NCBI GenBank assembly: GCA_027451525.1
Contig: DAIDJF010000047.1
Coordinates: 1-44,408 of the forward strand
Reading direction: 5' to 3'
DNA from: Ktedonobacterales bacterium
Lineage (GTDB): Bacteria; Chloroflexota; Ktedonobacteria; Ktedonobacterales; Ktedonobacteraceae
DNA length: 44,408 bases
Positions 16,401 through 24,779 of the stretch are shown in pieces. The translations under genes were made by a program, and so were the position numbers. Below the pieces are notes generated by a model that made no database searches, was not told the origin of the DNA, and was given only the letters and a program-made list of their open reading frames with translations. Positions within the stretch are counted from its first letter, which is position 1; the number at the start of each line of letters is the position of its first letter.

Positions 16401-16653
16401 GCTGGACAAGTTGATGATCTACAGTAAGGGCATTTTGCGGGGCGAGACTTTCAATTCTCCATGTCCCATTCTCCCAGTATATGTGGGCATGATATCGTGA
16501 AACCTGTTCATCAGATACTACAATATCGTTAGAGATCGCTCGGCCAATCGTTATATCTAATTTGGTAATCTGGAATGTCGTATCTGCAAGAGGACCAGAT
16601 AAAAAAGTGATCGAACCTGAACCGATGTCTTGATGACCATTCATAACTGACAT
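13471..16653 (-). CDS. Triple-FHA ABC-2 transporter (ABCG-like half transporter)
   Basis: A 1060-residue fusion. FHA1 (about 14-106) has GR at 37-38 and SRYH at 52-55. A Pro-rich linker of about 100 residues follows. FHA2 (about 208-313) has GR 234-235 and SKQH 249-252. FHA3 (about 335-410) has GR 342-343 and SAHH 357-360. The ABC ATPase follows (about 425-650): Walker A GASGAGKT 457-464, signature LSGGQ 559-563, Walker B LFFLDEP. An ABC-2 membrane domain with six helices completes the protein. FHA domains bind phosphothreonine, so control by a Ser/Thr kinase is expected; one is encoded at 40667, but a direct link is only inference. The start at 16653 has AAAGGAA upstream; a second ATG lies three codons on. 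The substrate is unknown. Confidence 0.92.
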   Translation of the reverse strand: MSVMNGHQDIGSGSITFLSGPLADTTFQITKLDITIGRAISNDIVVSDEQVSRYHAHIYWENGTWRIESLAPQNALTVDHQLVQQAVIQDKSVITLGLDSTFVFHPSLAVLACPDEADTLCPALPPKETKPDAVMVQQPQSDAPTHPIQRIPATTPVEPASAAEIIPVTPIAPSPLAAQRSGSEWTDETIALPELYAQTMMTHFLPAVPTLVISSNTTGGRQHYLLDKPIINIGRDEKNDIVIRDQTVSKQHLQIVQEGKNFILVHPHPTQQRTTNGLLYQGRKIRGDEAYLRVLTPGDVFRIGDEHGTLISLTYHDGSNLQQEVLPPIHPIKLDMSELTLGRHINNTVVLSHPQVSAHHAKLVREGGTYRIMDLHSTNHVYVNAQLVTNQLLKLGDELRIGPYRLVYETTQLVQYDESQSIQLDALNLKVSTRKQVTLLNDISLSIPPRTFVALVGASGAGKTTLLNALSGIRPANSGSVFYNGEDYYHNLAAFNTQIGYVPQEDIVHRDLSVERALFYAAKFRLPSDLTSEQIQQRITEVLEDVELTDQRGLMVKQLSGGQRKRVSLALELLANPSLFFLDEPTSGLDPGLDRKMMLLLRRLTDRGRTVILVTHATNNISICDYICFLAPGGYVVYYGPPDEAKNYFGRADFAEIYSLIEATKEHPQAPQDAEARFKNSPEYQRYIAEPLSKQPIHPSSQKAAQGKVKRTKRGNSWTQFLLLSLRCGELLKNDIGNLLILLLQAPIIGMLIVLLMRFQIGANIFNVNTMLRCSAQVNTPSGLVSLPNVQPTSTVDCSQVLNFLQNNPLGVAYAHHQGSAIAALQNFILPGSGINAQKMLFITIFAAALFGCVNGTREIVKELAIYRREQAVNLGLLPYMFSKIAVLGLLCLLQSAILVGLIEIAEPLQQGVFLPVILETYTTLALTALLGLMIGLTISAVAPNTDRAVSFVPIVLIPLVLFAGALVPLKDWWTQIIAVVIPTRWALVALSTSLGLHDDKIAGNQLFGSDYASHGLLYSIYTKSEAMQRLLLSWGMLVLLIVVFLCVTAFFLKRKDIRV

Positions 16654-17160
16654 GCTGATCTGGTTCCTTTCTCGTCTTCTACTTCTTTTATTGTTTTTGC
16701 TTCTTATAATCTCTTCTACGTGAAAAGCGACTTATCGAAGCTTTGATAACAGTATATCATAATGGATGCTTGTTAAAAAGAGATTGAGTTATGCCTTGTT
16801 GACGTATAACTAGAGCTGATCTGGTTTCCTGATGCAATAATAACTCGTCTTGAGATAACGAATCTTATTACATTGGTTGCTCCCTCTCCCTTATTTTATC
16901 ATTCTCATCCCAGTGCTATTTTTGTTCTGACATGAGAAGACCATTCGTGCTTTTTAGCAGTTATTACATTACGCACAGGCACTCTCTATTGACCAAAACG
17001 TAGGGGTTTGAGGATGATACTGTAACGGGTTTCGATAGCGGATCGTGATAGAGCGAAAGGCGATGGTCATTGTTGAAATATCATATTTGTGTAATAGAGG
17101 AAGAGCAGTGTGGTCATGCAAGGATACCGCCAATAGCCACTCCCAAGAAGGAAGAAACAC
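16654..17160. other. AT-rich intergenic region between divergent genes
   Basis: About 507 bp without a convincing gene. A TATACT-like -10 on the minus strand (16751-16756) and an imperfect palindrome TTATCGAAGCTTTGATAA near 16730-16747 lie about 80-100 bp upstream of the FHA-ABC start, a plausible promoter/operator. Nothing further was recognised towards the cupredoxin gene. Confidence 0.3.
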
Positions 17161-17634
17161 ATGAAAAGGTGGTTGCTTTTCTGGGCATGTATGGTCTGTC
17201 TCCTTTTGCTGCTTCTCGCCTGTGGGCGATCTACGTCGGGATATACTCCACAGACACGGACGTTTACGATGGTTACGGTTCCCTTACTGGTCAAAGAGTC
17301 GGCGACCATGTTCGGGTTCCTGAAGCAAGATTTTGCGCAGGGAGGGGTGCTAGCGAACAAGGAAGTCTATATGTTCTCTCCTGATCATCTGACGGTCTAC
17401 CAGGGTGATACAATTCAGTTGACCATTGTCAATCCAGAGAATGACGCCCACACGTTTACGCTACCGCCTTTCAATGTCAACGTTCCACTGGCACCACAAG
17501 CGATCACCAGGGTCCATTTCGTTGCTCACAAGGTAGGCGTCTTCACCTTCTTCTGTACTATCCCCACGCATATGCCGTTTATGGTGGGGCAACTGACGGT
17601 CTTACCCGATGCCCAAGCGGTGCCATCAGACTGA
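17161..17634 (+). CDS. Cupredoxin-domain lipoprotein
   Basis: A 157-residue exported copper protein. The N-terminal signal has a lipobox, LLAC with C21, so it is probably membrane-anchored outside the cell. The cupredoxin fold follows, with type 1 copper ligands H97 (DAHTF), C132 (FFC), H137 and M141 (IPTHMPFM). The spacing is one residue shorter than the usual C-x4-H-x4-M pattern. Such proteins transfer single electrons or store copper; the partner is unknown. The ATG at 17161 follows an AAGGAAG site. It lies convergent to the PiT gene, 33 bp apart. Confidence 0.85.
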   Translation: MKRWLLFWACMVCLLLLLLACGRSTSGYTPQTRTFTMVTVPLLVKESATMFGFLKQDFAQGGVLANKEVYMFSPDHLTVYQGDTIQLTIVNPENDAHTFTLPPFNVNVPLAPQAITRVHFVAHKVGVFTFFCTIPTHMPFMVGQLTVLPDAQAVPSD

Positions 17635-17667
17635 TCATGTACAAGGTATTCGGCCTTGCTTCTCTGA

Positions 17668-18768
17668 CTAGTGCAGATGAAACACCAGGCGCACCAACCA
17701 TTCAAGGAAGAAGGCTAGCGTCAAGCCGGAGAGTGGGCCGATGAGCCATCCGCGCAGAATGGCGAATACTTGCTTCCGCTGCACTGTTTCGCGCCCACGT
17801 GCCGCGCCCGTACCTGCCATCGCACCGATAAGTGCCTGATTCATAGAAGTGAATAGGCCCAACGTGACCGCGATGAGCACAACGAGTGCCTGCACGCCCT
17901 GAGCGGCACTTGCCATCGTCAGGTCCATCTTGACCACATCAAAAGCCACGGTGTTGAGAATGCGTCGCCCCCATGTCAGCGTTCCGACCGCCATCGCCAC
18001 ACCGCCGATCAATCCTGCCAGCATGAAGGAGAACAGATGGGTGAGAATGAAGACGCCGGTCGCATTCGAGACATCGTTAGCACCTAGCACGAACGAGGCC
18101 GCCATCCCTACACAAACCAGCAAGAATGGCAAAAAACGTAGCGCGATGAGGGATGTCTGTGCAATCAGTTCCTTGTTGGCTGGATGCGTCTGTTGCGCAA
18201 GGGCCACGCCAGGAAAAGTGCGCACGAACCAGGAGTGCTTCTTGAGAGCTTGCGCGTCCTCTTTAGCCAACGCTTGTGTTTGAGCACGTGCCAGGTCTAT
18301 TGGGACGATGCGGTCAAGCAGGCGGGTAAAGAAAAAGCCCAGACCAAAGGCCACCACGGGAGCACAGACCCAGACAATAGCCAGTTTCCCAATAGTTGAC
18401 CATTCGATGGGGATATTCCCGCCCAGACCAACTCCAATAACACAAAAGACAAGAATCTGAATGGTAGAGGTGGGAATCTTCCAGTAGTTGTATAATAATG
18501 TCAACAATCCAGCCGCCAGCACGATTACCAGCGCGTCAGGGATCGTAATGAGTTGACTGCTGATAATATGTTGTCCCACTGTCGCTTCGACGCCGCTACT
18601 GGCAAAGGTCGCGCCAAGAATCGTCAAAATGCTGATGATGATCAGCGCGGGCCAGAGAGAAATTGAGCGTGCGGCGTAGGGCATGCCCATCACAGCTCCG
18701 GTATAATGCACGCCCAGGTTCCAGGCAAAGCCAATGGCAACGATCACGAGCAGAATCGTCATAATCAT
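17668..18768 (-). CDS. PiT-family inorganic phosphate transporter
   Basis: A 366-residue membrane protein of the PiT family, which imports phosphate or metal-phosphate with cations. The C-terminal half carries the family signature GANDVSNATG, followed by SFMLAGLIGGVAMAVG. The equivalent N-terminal element normally has G-x-N-D but here reads FAWNLGVHYTGAVMG, lacking Asp. About nine to ten helices are visible around a hydrophilic loop at roughly 165-205. Its start overlaps the PadR stop by 4 nt, so the two are translationally coupled. Confidence 0.82.
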   Translation of the reverse strand: MIMTILLVIVAIGFAWNLGVHYTGAVMGMPYAARSISLWPALIIISILTILGATFASSGVEATVGQHIISSQLITIPDALVIVLAAGLLTLLYNYWKIPTSTIQILVFCVIGVGLGGNIPIEWSTIGKLAIVWVCAPVVAFGLGFFFTRLLDRIVPIDLARAQTQALAKEDAQALKKHSWFVRTFPGVALAQQTHPANKELIAQTSLIALRFLPFLLVCVGMAASFVLGANDVSNATGVFILTHLFSFMLAGLIGGVAMAVGTLTWGRRILNTVAFDVVKMDLTMASAAQGVQALVVLIAVTLGLFTSMNQALIGAMAGTGAARGRETVQRKQVFAILRGWLIGPLSGLTLAFFLEWLVRLVFHLH

Positions 18769-19118
18769 TGTCCGCCTCCTTGTGATGAGGAAAGCTGCTC
18801 TGATGAAGCTGTTGGTCTTTCCATTACCAGTTCCTGATAGAGTTCGCGAATAATGTGACGGATTTGCGCAAGTGCCTGTATACCCTGTTCTGTTGCTTGG
18901 TAATACTTGCGCATCTGGCTGCCCTTGCGGCGTTCTTCACACACAAGGAGTCCTTCCTGCTGCATCCGATGAAGCATTGGATAGAGCGTCCCATAACTGA
19001 TAGTGTATCCGTGGTGCGCCAACTCTTCAGCCATCCAACTGCCATAGATCGGCTCTATGGAGGCATGATAGAGGATATGCGCCTGCATCGCGCCCAGTTG
19101 TAAGTCACGGATTATCAT
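18765..19118 (-). CDS. PadR-family transcriptional regulator
   Basis: A 117-residue winged-helix regulator. The PadR pattern is clear: LGAMQAHILYHAS, then YGSWMAEELAHHGYTISYGTLYPMLHRMQQEGLL, and RKYYQATEQG for the wing, with a short C-terminal dimer helix. The ATG at 19118 is chosen over the in-frame start at 19139 because AAAGAGG precedes it. Its TGA overlaps the ATG of the PiT gene (ATGA), so it probably controls its own operon and phosphate or metal transport. The inducer is unknown. Confidence 0.88.
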   Translation of the reverse strand: MIIRDLQLGAMQAHILYHASIEPIYGSWMAEELAHHGYTISYGTLYPMLHRMQQEGLLVCEERRKGSQMRKYYQATEQGIQALAQIRHIIRELYQELVMERPTASSEQLSSSQGGGQ

Positions 19119-19139
19119 GACAACCTCTTTCTCAAACAA

Positions 19140-19516
19140 ATAATAAATTATTAACAGTATACGATAGCGGGAAGCGATAGCGCAAGGGGGATGAGGAGGC
19201 GTCAGAGCCTCTCCCCAAGACGTTCAGGTGAGGCTCCTGCGCGCCCTTTTTTATCCCAGATTGCAGTTGCAATGTCTCCTGCGCCAATCACGATGACATC
19301 AAGGCCACGAATAGCAGTTCTCGGCGCAGACCCTCGGAGAAGCCCTCTAATCCAAACTTGTGGACATGATATGCGCCAAGAAAGGGGGCAGCTTTCTATC
19401 AGTAGAACCGATATTGACAATACGGCATGTTATTCTCGCTGTATGTAGTGTGGTAGAATGACTAGGTACAGTCTGTCCAGTCAGCCAAATTCTTTATAGG
19501 AAATATCTTCTAAGTA
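19140..19516. other. Intergenic region with possible coding remnant
   Basis: About 377 bp between divergent PadR and GNAT genes. A 72-residue minus-strand frame (19202-19420) contains GLDVIVIGAGDIATAI, which resembles a dinucleotide-binding beta-alpha-beta turn, but nothing around it completes a protein. It may be a gene remnant or chance. No promoter is clear. Confidence 0.25.
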
Positions 19517-20074
19517 ATGATGCAAGATATAATACAGATCAGGTCTGCGCGACCAGATGATGCAGAGCGTGCCGCAATTTTGTTGTATTCTGCGTACATG
19601 CATACGCCTATCACTTCTTCGGCTCCAGAAGAGCAGGAGAATGGATTTATCAAGCGTTTACAGCGTTTTTTCGGTCGAGACGATAATCGTTTTAGTTATC
19701 AAAATATTCAGGTTGCTGAACTGCATTCAGAGGTGGTTGGGTTGGTTTTGAGCTTTGGCGGACGAGATGAGGCACGACTTAACAACTCTGTTGGCGGCTG
19801 GCTCGAACGAGAGGCAGAAGACGATGAATGGTATGTTGATGCGCTGGCTGTATTCGAGCAATGGAATCACAAGGGAATTGGCACACGCCTGCTGCAAGAG
19901 GCAGAACAGCAAACATGCCTGCATCACTATGCCAAAATCGCGCTGAATGTTGCTCAAGACAATACACGCGCGATAGATTTGTACACGCACTTGCACTATG
20001 TGCGCACCCAACAGACTTTCCTCTATCAGCATCCCTATATCCGTATGGTAAAAATACTCGAATGCCTGAAATAG
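19517..20074 (+). CDS. GNAT-family N-acetyltransferase
   Basis: A 185-residue acetyl-CoA-dependent acetyltransferase. The GNAT core is visible: IRSARPDDAERA at the N-terminus, then WYVDALAVFEQWNHKGIGTRLLQEAE (motif A, with the acetyl-CoA pyrophosphate loop N-H-K-G-I-G), and ALNVAQDNTRAIDLYTHLHY (motif B). An insert of about 35 residues at 40-75 is unlike minimal family members. The substrate is unknown. It starts at ATG 19517, behind a weak purine-rich site; ATG 19520 is equally possible. Confidence 0.85.
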   Translation: MMQDIIQIRSARPDDAERAAILLYSAYMHTPITSSAPEEQENGFIKRLQRFFGRDDNRFSYQNIQVAELHSEVVGLVLSFGGRDEARLNNSVGGWLEREAEDDEWYVDALAVFEQWNHKGIGTRLLQEAEQQTCLHHYAKIALNVAQDNTRAIDLYTHLHYVRTQQTFLYQHPYIRMVKILECLK

Positions 20075-20318
20075 AGGCACGACATTCCTACCAGACTAAA
20101 TGCGAATTGTAGCCTCAAAGCGGGTCAATCTGCGCCTGCCTGGATAAAATGATTTTTATTTCCGCGAGAACTGCCCTCCTTCCCAGAAAATAGCAAGACT
20201 TTGTGTGAGAATGCTGAGAGACTTTTGGCAATAAAAGAGACTCTCTTGATAGAGACCACTACTATGATTATTTTGAAGCACTGTGATCTGATCCATGGGG
20301 TTTGAAGGAGTAAGGCAG
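20075..20318. other. Intergenic region before the two-repeat protein
   Basis: About 244 bp. An imperfect inverted repeat of AGAGAC-type sequence lies near 20215-20246. No RNA gene was recognised. The strong site is the AAGGAG at about 20304-20309 serving ATG 20319. Confidence 0.25.
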
Positions 20319-22652
20319 ATGAATACACAACAAACAGAGCAAGACAAAACTGTCAAAATACCTCAACCTGTACAAGGTCCGGGGCGATCGAGGAGAGGAT
20401 ATGCCGTGATTGTGATTGGCATTGTCCTGGTACTTCTTTTGAGCATTGGGGCTTTTGCCATGGTGCACTTTATGCCACAGTCGCCGCAGACACAGGTCAC
20501 GCCGACGGTTGTGCCCACTACACAACCTCCCACGCCAACGACTGGCAATACGGATACAACGCCAATACCAGCACCTGGTGTGGTCTTAGGTCCTCAGGCA
20601 TGTCCGCCAGGTATCGACAGCGTGGCTCATTGGAATGCCATTATTGGCACAAATAATGGAGAACGTTCGGTCGAGCGTATCAGTTGTGCCAATATTCTTG
20701 ACACTTCCACTTTACAGGCACTGGTGACAGTGCGGCATACGAATGTCAACCGCACGCTGGATGTTTACGTCTTTAACGCTATTACCACAACACAGCCGAC
20801 GCGTGTCTTCTTGCTGTCGGGTTTACTAAAAGGTGATGCGCAAATTAGTGGCTACAATACTATTCTGACCGCAGAAGTTGATACACGCTCAGCTATGAAT
20901 GTGGGCAAGTCGGTTCCTGCTATGACTGCTGATCTGTTCCGCGAATTTGACTGGTCGAGTGCGCAAGGCACCCTCATCCAGACGGCTTTCCCTGGCATTT
21001 TCCCCGACTTGACACGCTATCAGGCGGAAGCAGACCAGGTTCGCGTCAACCAAGGGCAGGAGAGCTGGAAAAATGATCCTGTGCAGGTGGCACAGGCACT
21101 GGCGAAACAGTTCTTTGGGTGGCAGCGGCCGTTGATCAGCAGCATTGTGAGTGGTGGCGGCGTGCATGACGTGAATGCAACCGTCAAGGTAGAGGAGAGT
21201 CCGGTGCAGGGGGCGCAGGGACAGGGACCATCTGTTCTAGTGACGTTGAGCCGTCTGGAAGGCAATACACATAACATGTGGATAGCGATTGCCGTCAACG
21301 ATGGGTCCATGTTGACCCTGGAGAATATCGATGCTGGGCGTACGTTCACCAGCCCGATCAGGTTGGAAGGCATAGGTGCAGCCTTTGAAGCGGTTATTGG
21401 ACATGCCATAGTCTATGACCACCTCTCTACTGATATTGGTCATGCGCAGATCACAGGTGATAACGGTATGGGCATTGCGCACTACGTCACGAACGTCTCT
21501 TATACCAGCACCTTTCAACAGGGACCGCAGGAGGGTATCGTTGCCGTTTATGAAAATAACGGCGGTATCAGCGATGAGATCTACACGGCGGTGTTGAGAA
21601 AGGTTTTGCTTAGTCCTGAACCAGGAGTGGCGTCAGGGGTCGTGAGTTGTCCAGACGCAGTGAAGAGTCCCGATTACTGGACCTCTTTCATCTCTCTACC
21701 TCCCAATCCTGGTGTTGCTGAGCAGGTGAGTTGTGGTAACTTATTCGGGAAACCGACAGTGCAGGCCTTAGTGGTAGCACGCGAAATTGTTGGCGGTGGT
21801 CCCACTTTCCGTAGCGCGTTCGTTTTTGACAATATTACAGCTTCCAAACCAACGTTGCTCTTTAAGATCAGCCATATGTATCAAGGTAATGCGCTGATCA
21901 GTGGATATAGCACGGTTATTACGGCAGAGGTTGATAACAATTCCACGCTGAATAAAGGAAAAGCAGATGCGAATATGACACAAGACCTCTACCGCGAGTT
22001 TGAGTGGTCAGCAGGCAAAGGCGCATTTGTCCAGATCGCATTTCCTGGCATTTTCCCTGACCTGACGCGCTATCAGGCCGAAATGGATCAGCGCATGGTG
22101 AGTAACGGCCAGGATCAGTGGAAAATGGACGCGAAACAGGTCGCGCAACATCTGGCGACAACACTCCTCAAATGGTCGCCCACCGCACAGGCAACGCTGA
22201 TCAGTGGTGGTGGTGCTCAGAATGTGGATGCGGTAGTGCAGGTACGCAGTACCGGACCAGATCATCCGATGATTACTGTCACGTTGAGTCGCCTGGAAGG
22301 GAATACCTATAACTTTTGGCTGGCAACAGCGGTCTCCTCTGGTGCGGCGATGTCGATCAGTACACCAGGCAAATGGGAAATGCTTACCAGCCCTGTGACA
22401 GTCAAGGGCACGGGCGGTGCCTTTGAGGGGGATGTGGGCACCGTGTTTATCCTTGACCATCTCTATAACGACATTGGTCATGCTAAAGGAGTTCCTGTCA
22501 GTAGCGGCATTACGCCTTTCACCGCGACCGTATCATATACGTCTACGTTTCATAGTGGTGCTCAGGAAGGCGTTCTTGCTTACTATAGATATAGTATGGC
22601 TGATGGAGCTATTGCTGGCGTTATTCTGCAAAAGGTGTTGATTGCTGGGTAG
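20319..22652 (+). CDS. Membrane-anchored extracellular protein with two homologous halves
   Basis: A 777-residue protein I cannot assign. Residues 1-27 are cytoplasmic and 28-50 form one transmembrane segment. A Thr/Pro linker follows (to about 88), then two homologous extracellular halves of about 340 residues. Both halves contain the phrase AFPGIFPDLTRYQAE, and both repeat a V-x-x-I/V-S-C opening with LQALV, L-x-E-V-D, LYREFEW-type segments, TLSRLEGNT, and VSYTSTF. Each half begins with a Cys pair. ATG 20319 follows AAGGAG; ATG 20295 is less likely. Tandem duplication of one unit is evident. A surface or stress-sensing role is possible but not shown. A hairpin terminator follows at 22677. 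Confidence 0.75.
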   Translation: MNTQQTEQDKTVKIPQPVQGPGRSRRGYAVIVIGIVLVLLLSIGAFAMVHFMPQSPQTQVTPTVVPTTQPPTPTTGNTDTTPIPAPGVVLGPQACPPGIDSVAHWNAIIGTNNGERSVERISCANILDTSTLQALVTVRHTNVNRTLDVYVFNAITTTQPTRVFLLSGLLKGDAQISGYNTILTAEVDTRSAMNVGKSVPAMTADLFREFDWSSAQGTLIQTAFPGIFPDLTRYQAEADQVRVNQGQESWKNDPVQVAQALAKQFFGWQRPLISSIVSGGGVHDVNATVKVEESPVQGAQGQGPSVLVTLSRLEGNTHNMWIAIAVNDGSMLTLENIDAGRTFTSPIRLEGIGAAFEAVIGHAIVYDHLSTDIGHAQITGDNGMGIAHYVTNVSYTSTFQQGPQEGIVAVYENNGGISDEIYTAVLRKVLLSPEPGVASGVVSCPDAVKSPDYWTSFISLPPNPGVAEQVSCGNLFGKPTVQALVVAREIVGGGPTFRSAFVFDNITASKPTLLFKISHMYQGNALISGYSTVITAEVDNNSTLNKGKADANMTQDLYREFEWSAGKGAFVQIAFPGIFPDLTRYQAEMDQRMVSNGQDQWKMDAKQVAQHLATTLLKWSPTAQATLISGGGAQNVDAVVQVRSTGPDHPMITVTLSRLEGNTYNFWLATAVSSGAAMSISTPGKWEMLTSPVTVKGTGGAFEGDVGTVFILDHLYNDIGHAKGVPVSSGITPFTATVSYTSTFHSGAQEGVLAYYRYSMADGAIAGVILQKVLIAG

Positions 22653-22676
22653 AGGCAGAAGCATGAACCGCTCTAT

Positions 22677-22709
22677 TCCAGGTCGGCGTAGTTGTCAGGC
22701 CGACCTGGA
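22677..22709. terminator. Bidirectional hairpin terminator
   Basis: An 11-bp perfect stem (22677-22687 and 22699-22709) with an 11-nt loop lies in the 76-bp gap between convergent genes, the two-repeat protein and the first LLM oxidoreductase. Confidence 0.6.
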
Positions 22710-22728
22710 TATGGTGTGACTGGTACGA

Positions 22729-23670
22729 TTACGCGATGATTTCTTGGGCGAAGCGACGGAGCGAATCGAGCTGCAGGACGTCGGGGAACATCAAGATCAA
22801 CTCTTGTACGCCCACTGCCTCGTATGCCGCGAGTCGCTGGCGGATGGTCTGTGGGCTGCCGATGAGCGCAGTCGTGAGAGTATCTCCCATGCGTGCCCTG
22901 GCTATTTCAGGAATTCTTGCCTGTGCTTCTTCGTCGGTATCGGCGATCACGCAGAGGCTATTTGAGGTACGATGGATGCTGTTGTAGTCTCGCCCGACGG
23001 TCTCGCAATGTTCTTTCAAAATGGAGAACTTATGCTGGAGCGTAGCCAGGCTGCCATTGACATTGCAGGCATCACCGTACTGCGCGACTAGTTTCAGTGT
23101 CACCTTCTCGCCTCCGCCACCGATCAGCAGCGGAATATGCGGTTTCTGTACGCCTTTGGGCTGGTTGATTGCCCCGCTTACCTGATAATATTTGCCCTCA
23201 AAGACCGCCTCTTCCTGCTCCCACATTGCCCGAATCACCTGCACAGCCTCGCGCAACATGCGCAGACGTTCAGGGGCATCGGGATAGGGATAGCCGTAGG
23301 CGCGGTATTCATGCTCATACCAGCCTGCGCCGATACCAAAGTTGAGCCTGCCGTGGCTCAAGACATCAACCGTGCTCGCCATTTTTGCCAGCAAGGTCGG
23401 GTTGCGATAGCCGTTGCAGGTAACCAACTGCCCAATGCGCACACGTTTCGTATCGCGTGCAAGGGCGGCTGTCGTCGTCCAGCACTCAAAGGTTACTTCC
23501 TGTGAAGGCTGCGGAATGGTATGGAAGTGATCGACAAGCCAGACCGAGTTGTAGCCTGCTTCGTCGGCGGTCTGAGCGACACGTGTCATCGCTTCATAGG
23601 CCTCAACCGGATCTTTTATGCTGGCTAGATCCATCGTCCAGCCTTGTGGAAGAGAAATACCAAATTGCAT
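22729..23670 (-). CDS. LLM-class F420-dependent oxidoreductase, copy 1
   Basis: A 313-residue luciferase-like TIM-barrel flavin/F420 oxidoreductase, of the type similar to mycobacterial Rv1855c. Landmarks are MQFGISLPQGW, VWLVDHFHTIP, GQLVTCNGYRNP, LNFGIGAGWYEHEYRAYGYPYP, PLLIGGGGEKVTLKLVAQYGD, and SPQTIRQRLAAYEAVG. The start at ATG 23670 opens the family-length protein, though the frame is open to 23745. The core is nearly the same as copy 2 at 27178, but the last third differs. The natural substrate is unknown. Confidence 0.88.
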   Translation of the reverse strand: MQFGISLPQGWTMDLASIKDPVEAYEAMTRVAQTADEAGYNSVWLVDHFHTIPQPSQEVTFECWTTTAALARDTKRVRIGQLVTCNGYRNPTLLAKMASTVDVLSHGRLNFGIGAGWYEHEYRAYGYPYPDAPERLRMLREAVQVIRAMWEQEEAVFEGKYYQVSGAINQPKGVQKPHIPLLIGGGGEKVTLKLVAQYGDACNVNGSLATLQHKFSILKEHCETVGRDYNSIHRTSNSLCVIADTDEEAQARIPEIARARMGDTLTTALIGSPQTIRQRLAAYEAVGVQELILMFPDVLQLDSLRRFAQEIIA

Positions 23671-23886
23671 AGGAAACAAGGTCCTCTTTCTTTTTGAAGA
23701 TGGTGTTATTGGTAACTGTGTTGAAGGGGTATTGGAGAAAGGCAATACCTTTCTCTCTTCTCATTGTATCTCATAGAAGGACAAGGCGGGAGATTATTTG
23801 GCTAGTATTTAGATGAGGGCTTGGCTTGGAGATAGTGGTGAGGTATGCTAAGAGCAATGACGCTGAATTGATTTGAGGGTGAATAT

Positions 23887-24726
23887 ATGCTGCCAGAAAT
23901 ACATATTTCTCCTGCTCTGCTCGTGATAGCTGTTATAGCAATCGTCTTTGTCGTTGTCTTGCCTTTTATTTTAGGGGGCATTGCTCACCAGAAACTCGCT
24001 GTCGGCTGGAGATACTTTTGGTTTGGTGCTCTGGTGATGCTGGTGGCCCAGCCCTTGACACGTGTGCCCCTTATCGAACTGCTTCAGAGTACGGTGTTGG
24101 TCCCTGTGTTGCGCACATCGGTCGTATTCACCTGGATCTGGTTGGTAATCCAGGCCGTGACTGCTGGACTTTTCGAGGAAGTTGGACGCTATCTCGGCTA
24201 TCGCCTCTTCATGCGGCGGGAACCGAAGACGTGGGCGAAAGCGGTGATGTATGGTATAGGACACGAGGGTCTAGAATCGGTGCTGCTCGGCGGCGGAGTA
24301 CAGATTGCGCTTACGCTACTCAGTGCTCTTGTGCTCTCTGCCATCGACCTCAACAGCCTCCCAGTTGCGCAGAGGCAAGCTGCTATTCAGCAGATTGTGT
24401 CTATCAACGCGCTACCGCCCTGGTCTCCTTTACTGATAGCCTGGGGGCGACTCTGGAGTTTTCCGTTACAGGTGGCACTTTCTGTCATGGTACTGCAGGT
24501 GTTTCGCAGGCAGCAGAGAAGCTGGTTGTTGTTCGCTATCCTATTCCATACGCTGATTGATTTTCTCACCCTTGCCCTTCCACAGGCATTTGGTGAAAGT
24601 ACCGCTATAGAACTACTGACCAATGGGATGCTTTGTGTGTTTGGGCTATTCGCAGTGTGGATCATCTGGCGGTTGTATGAGCCGGGAGATCAGGTCCGTG
24701 TGACAGAGGAGATGAAAAGCCGCTAA
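23887..24726 (+). CDS. YhfC-family intramembrane protease-like protein
   Basis: A 279-residue polytopic membrane protein with about seven helices. It carries the YhfC/CPBP-type catalytic elements: FEEVGRY with E97-E98 and R101, GIGHEGLES with H126 and E130, and FHTLIDF near the end. These match glutamic-type intramembrane proteases related to CAAX prenyl peptidases. It lies between the two LLM oxidoreductase genes, on the other strand. It has its own start at 23887 with a weak GAGGG-like site. The substrate is unknown. A 25-bp hairpin follows. Confidence 0.8.
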   Translation: MLPEIHISPALLVIAVIAIVFVVVLPFILGGIAHQKLAVGWRYFWFGALVMLVAQPLTRVPLIELLQSTVLVPVLRTSVVFTWIWLVIQAVTAGLFEEVGRYLGYRLFMRREPKTWAKAVMYGIGHEGLESVLLGGGVQIALTLLSALVLSAIDLNSLPVAQRQAAIQQIVSINALPPWSPLLIAWGRLWSFPLQVALSVMVLQVFRRQQRSWLLFAILFHTLIDFLTLALPQAFGESTAIELLTNGMLCVFGLFAVWIIWRLYEPGDQVRVTEEMKSR

Positions 24727-24779
24727 AACGGCATCGAGTCTTTTCACAATGGAAGTAGCTCAAGATCAGAACAAGCTTC

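Noticed and set aside
22008..22481. 157-codon minus-strand frame
   Set aside because: Antisense to the second half of the two-repeat protein and without recognisable motif. A parallel frame lies over the first half, as expected from the duplication.
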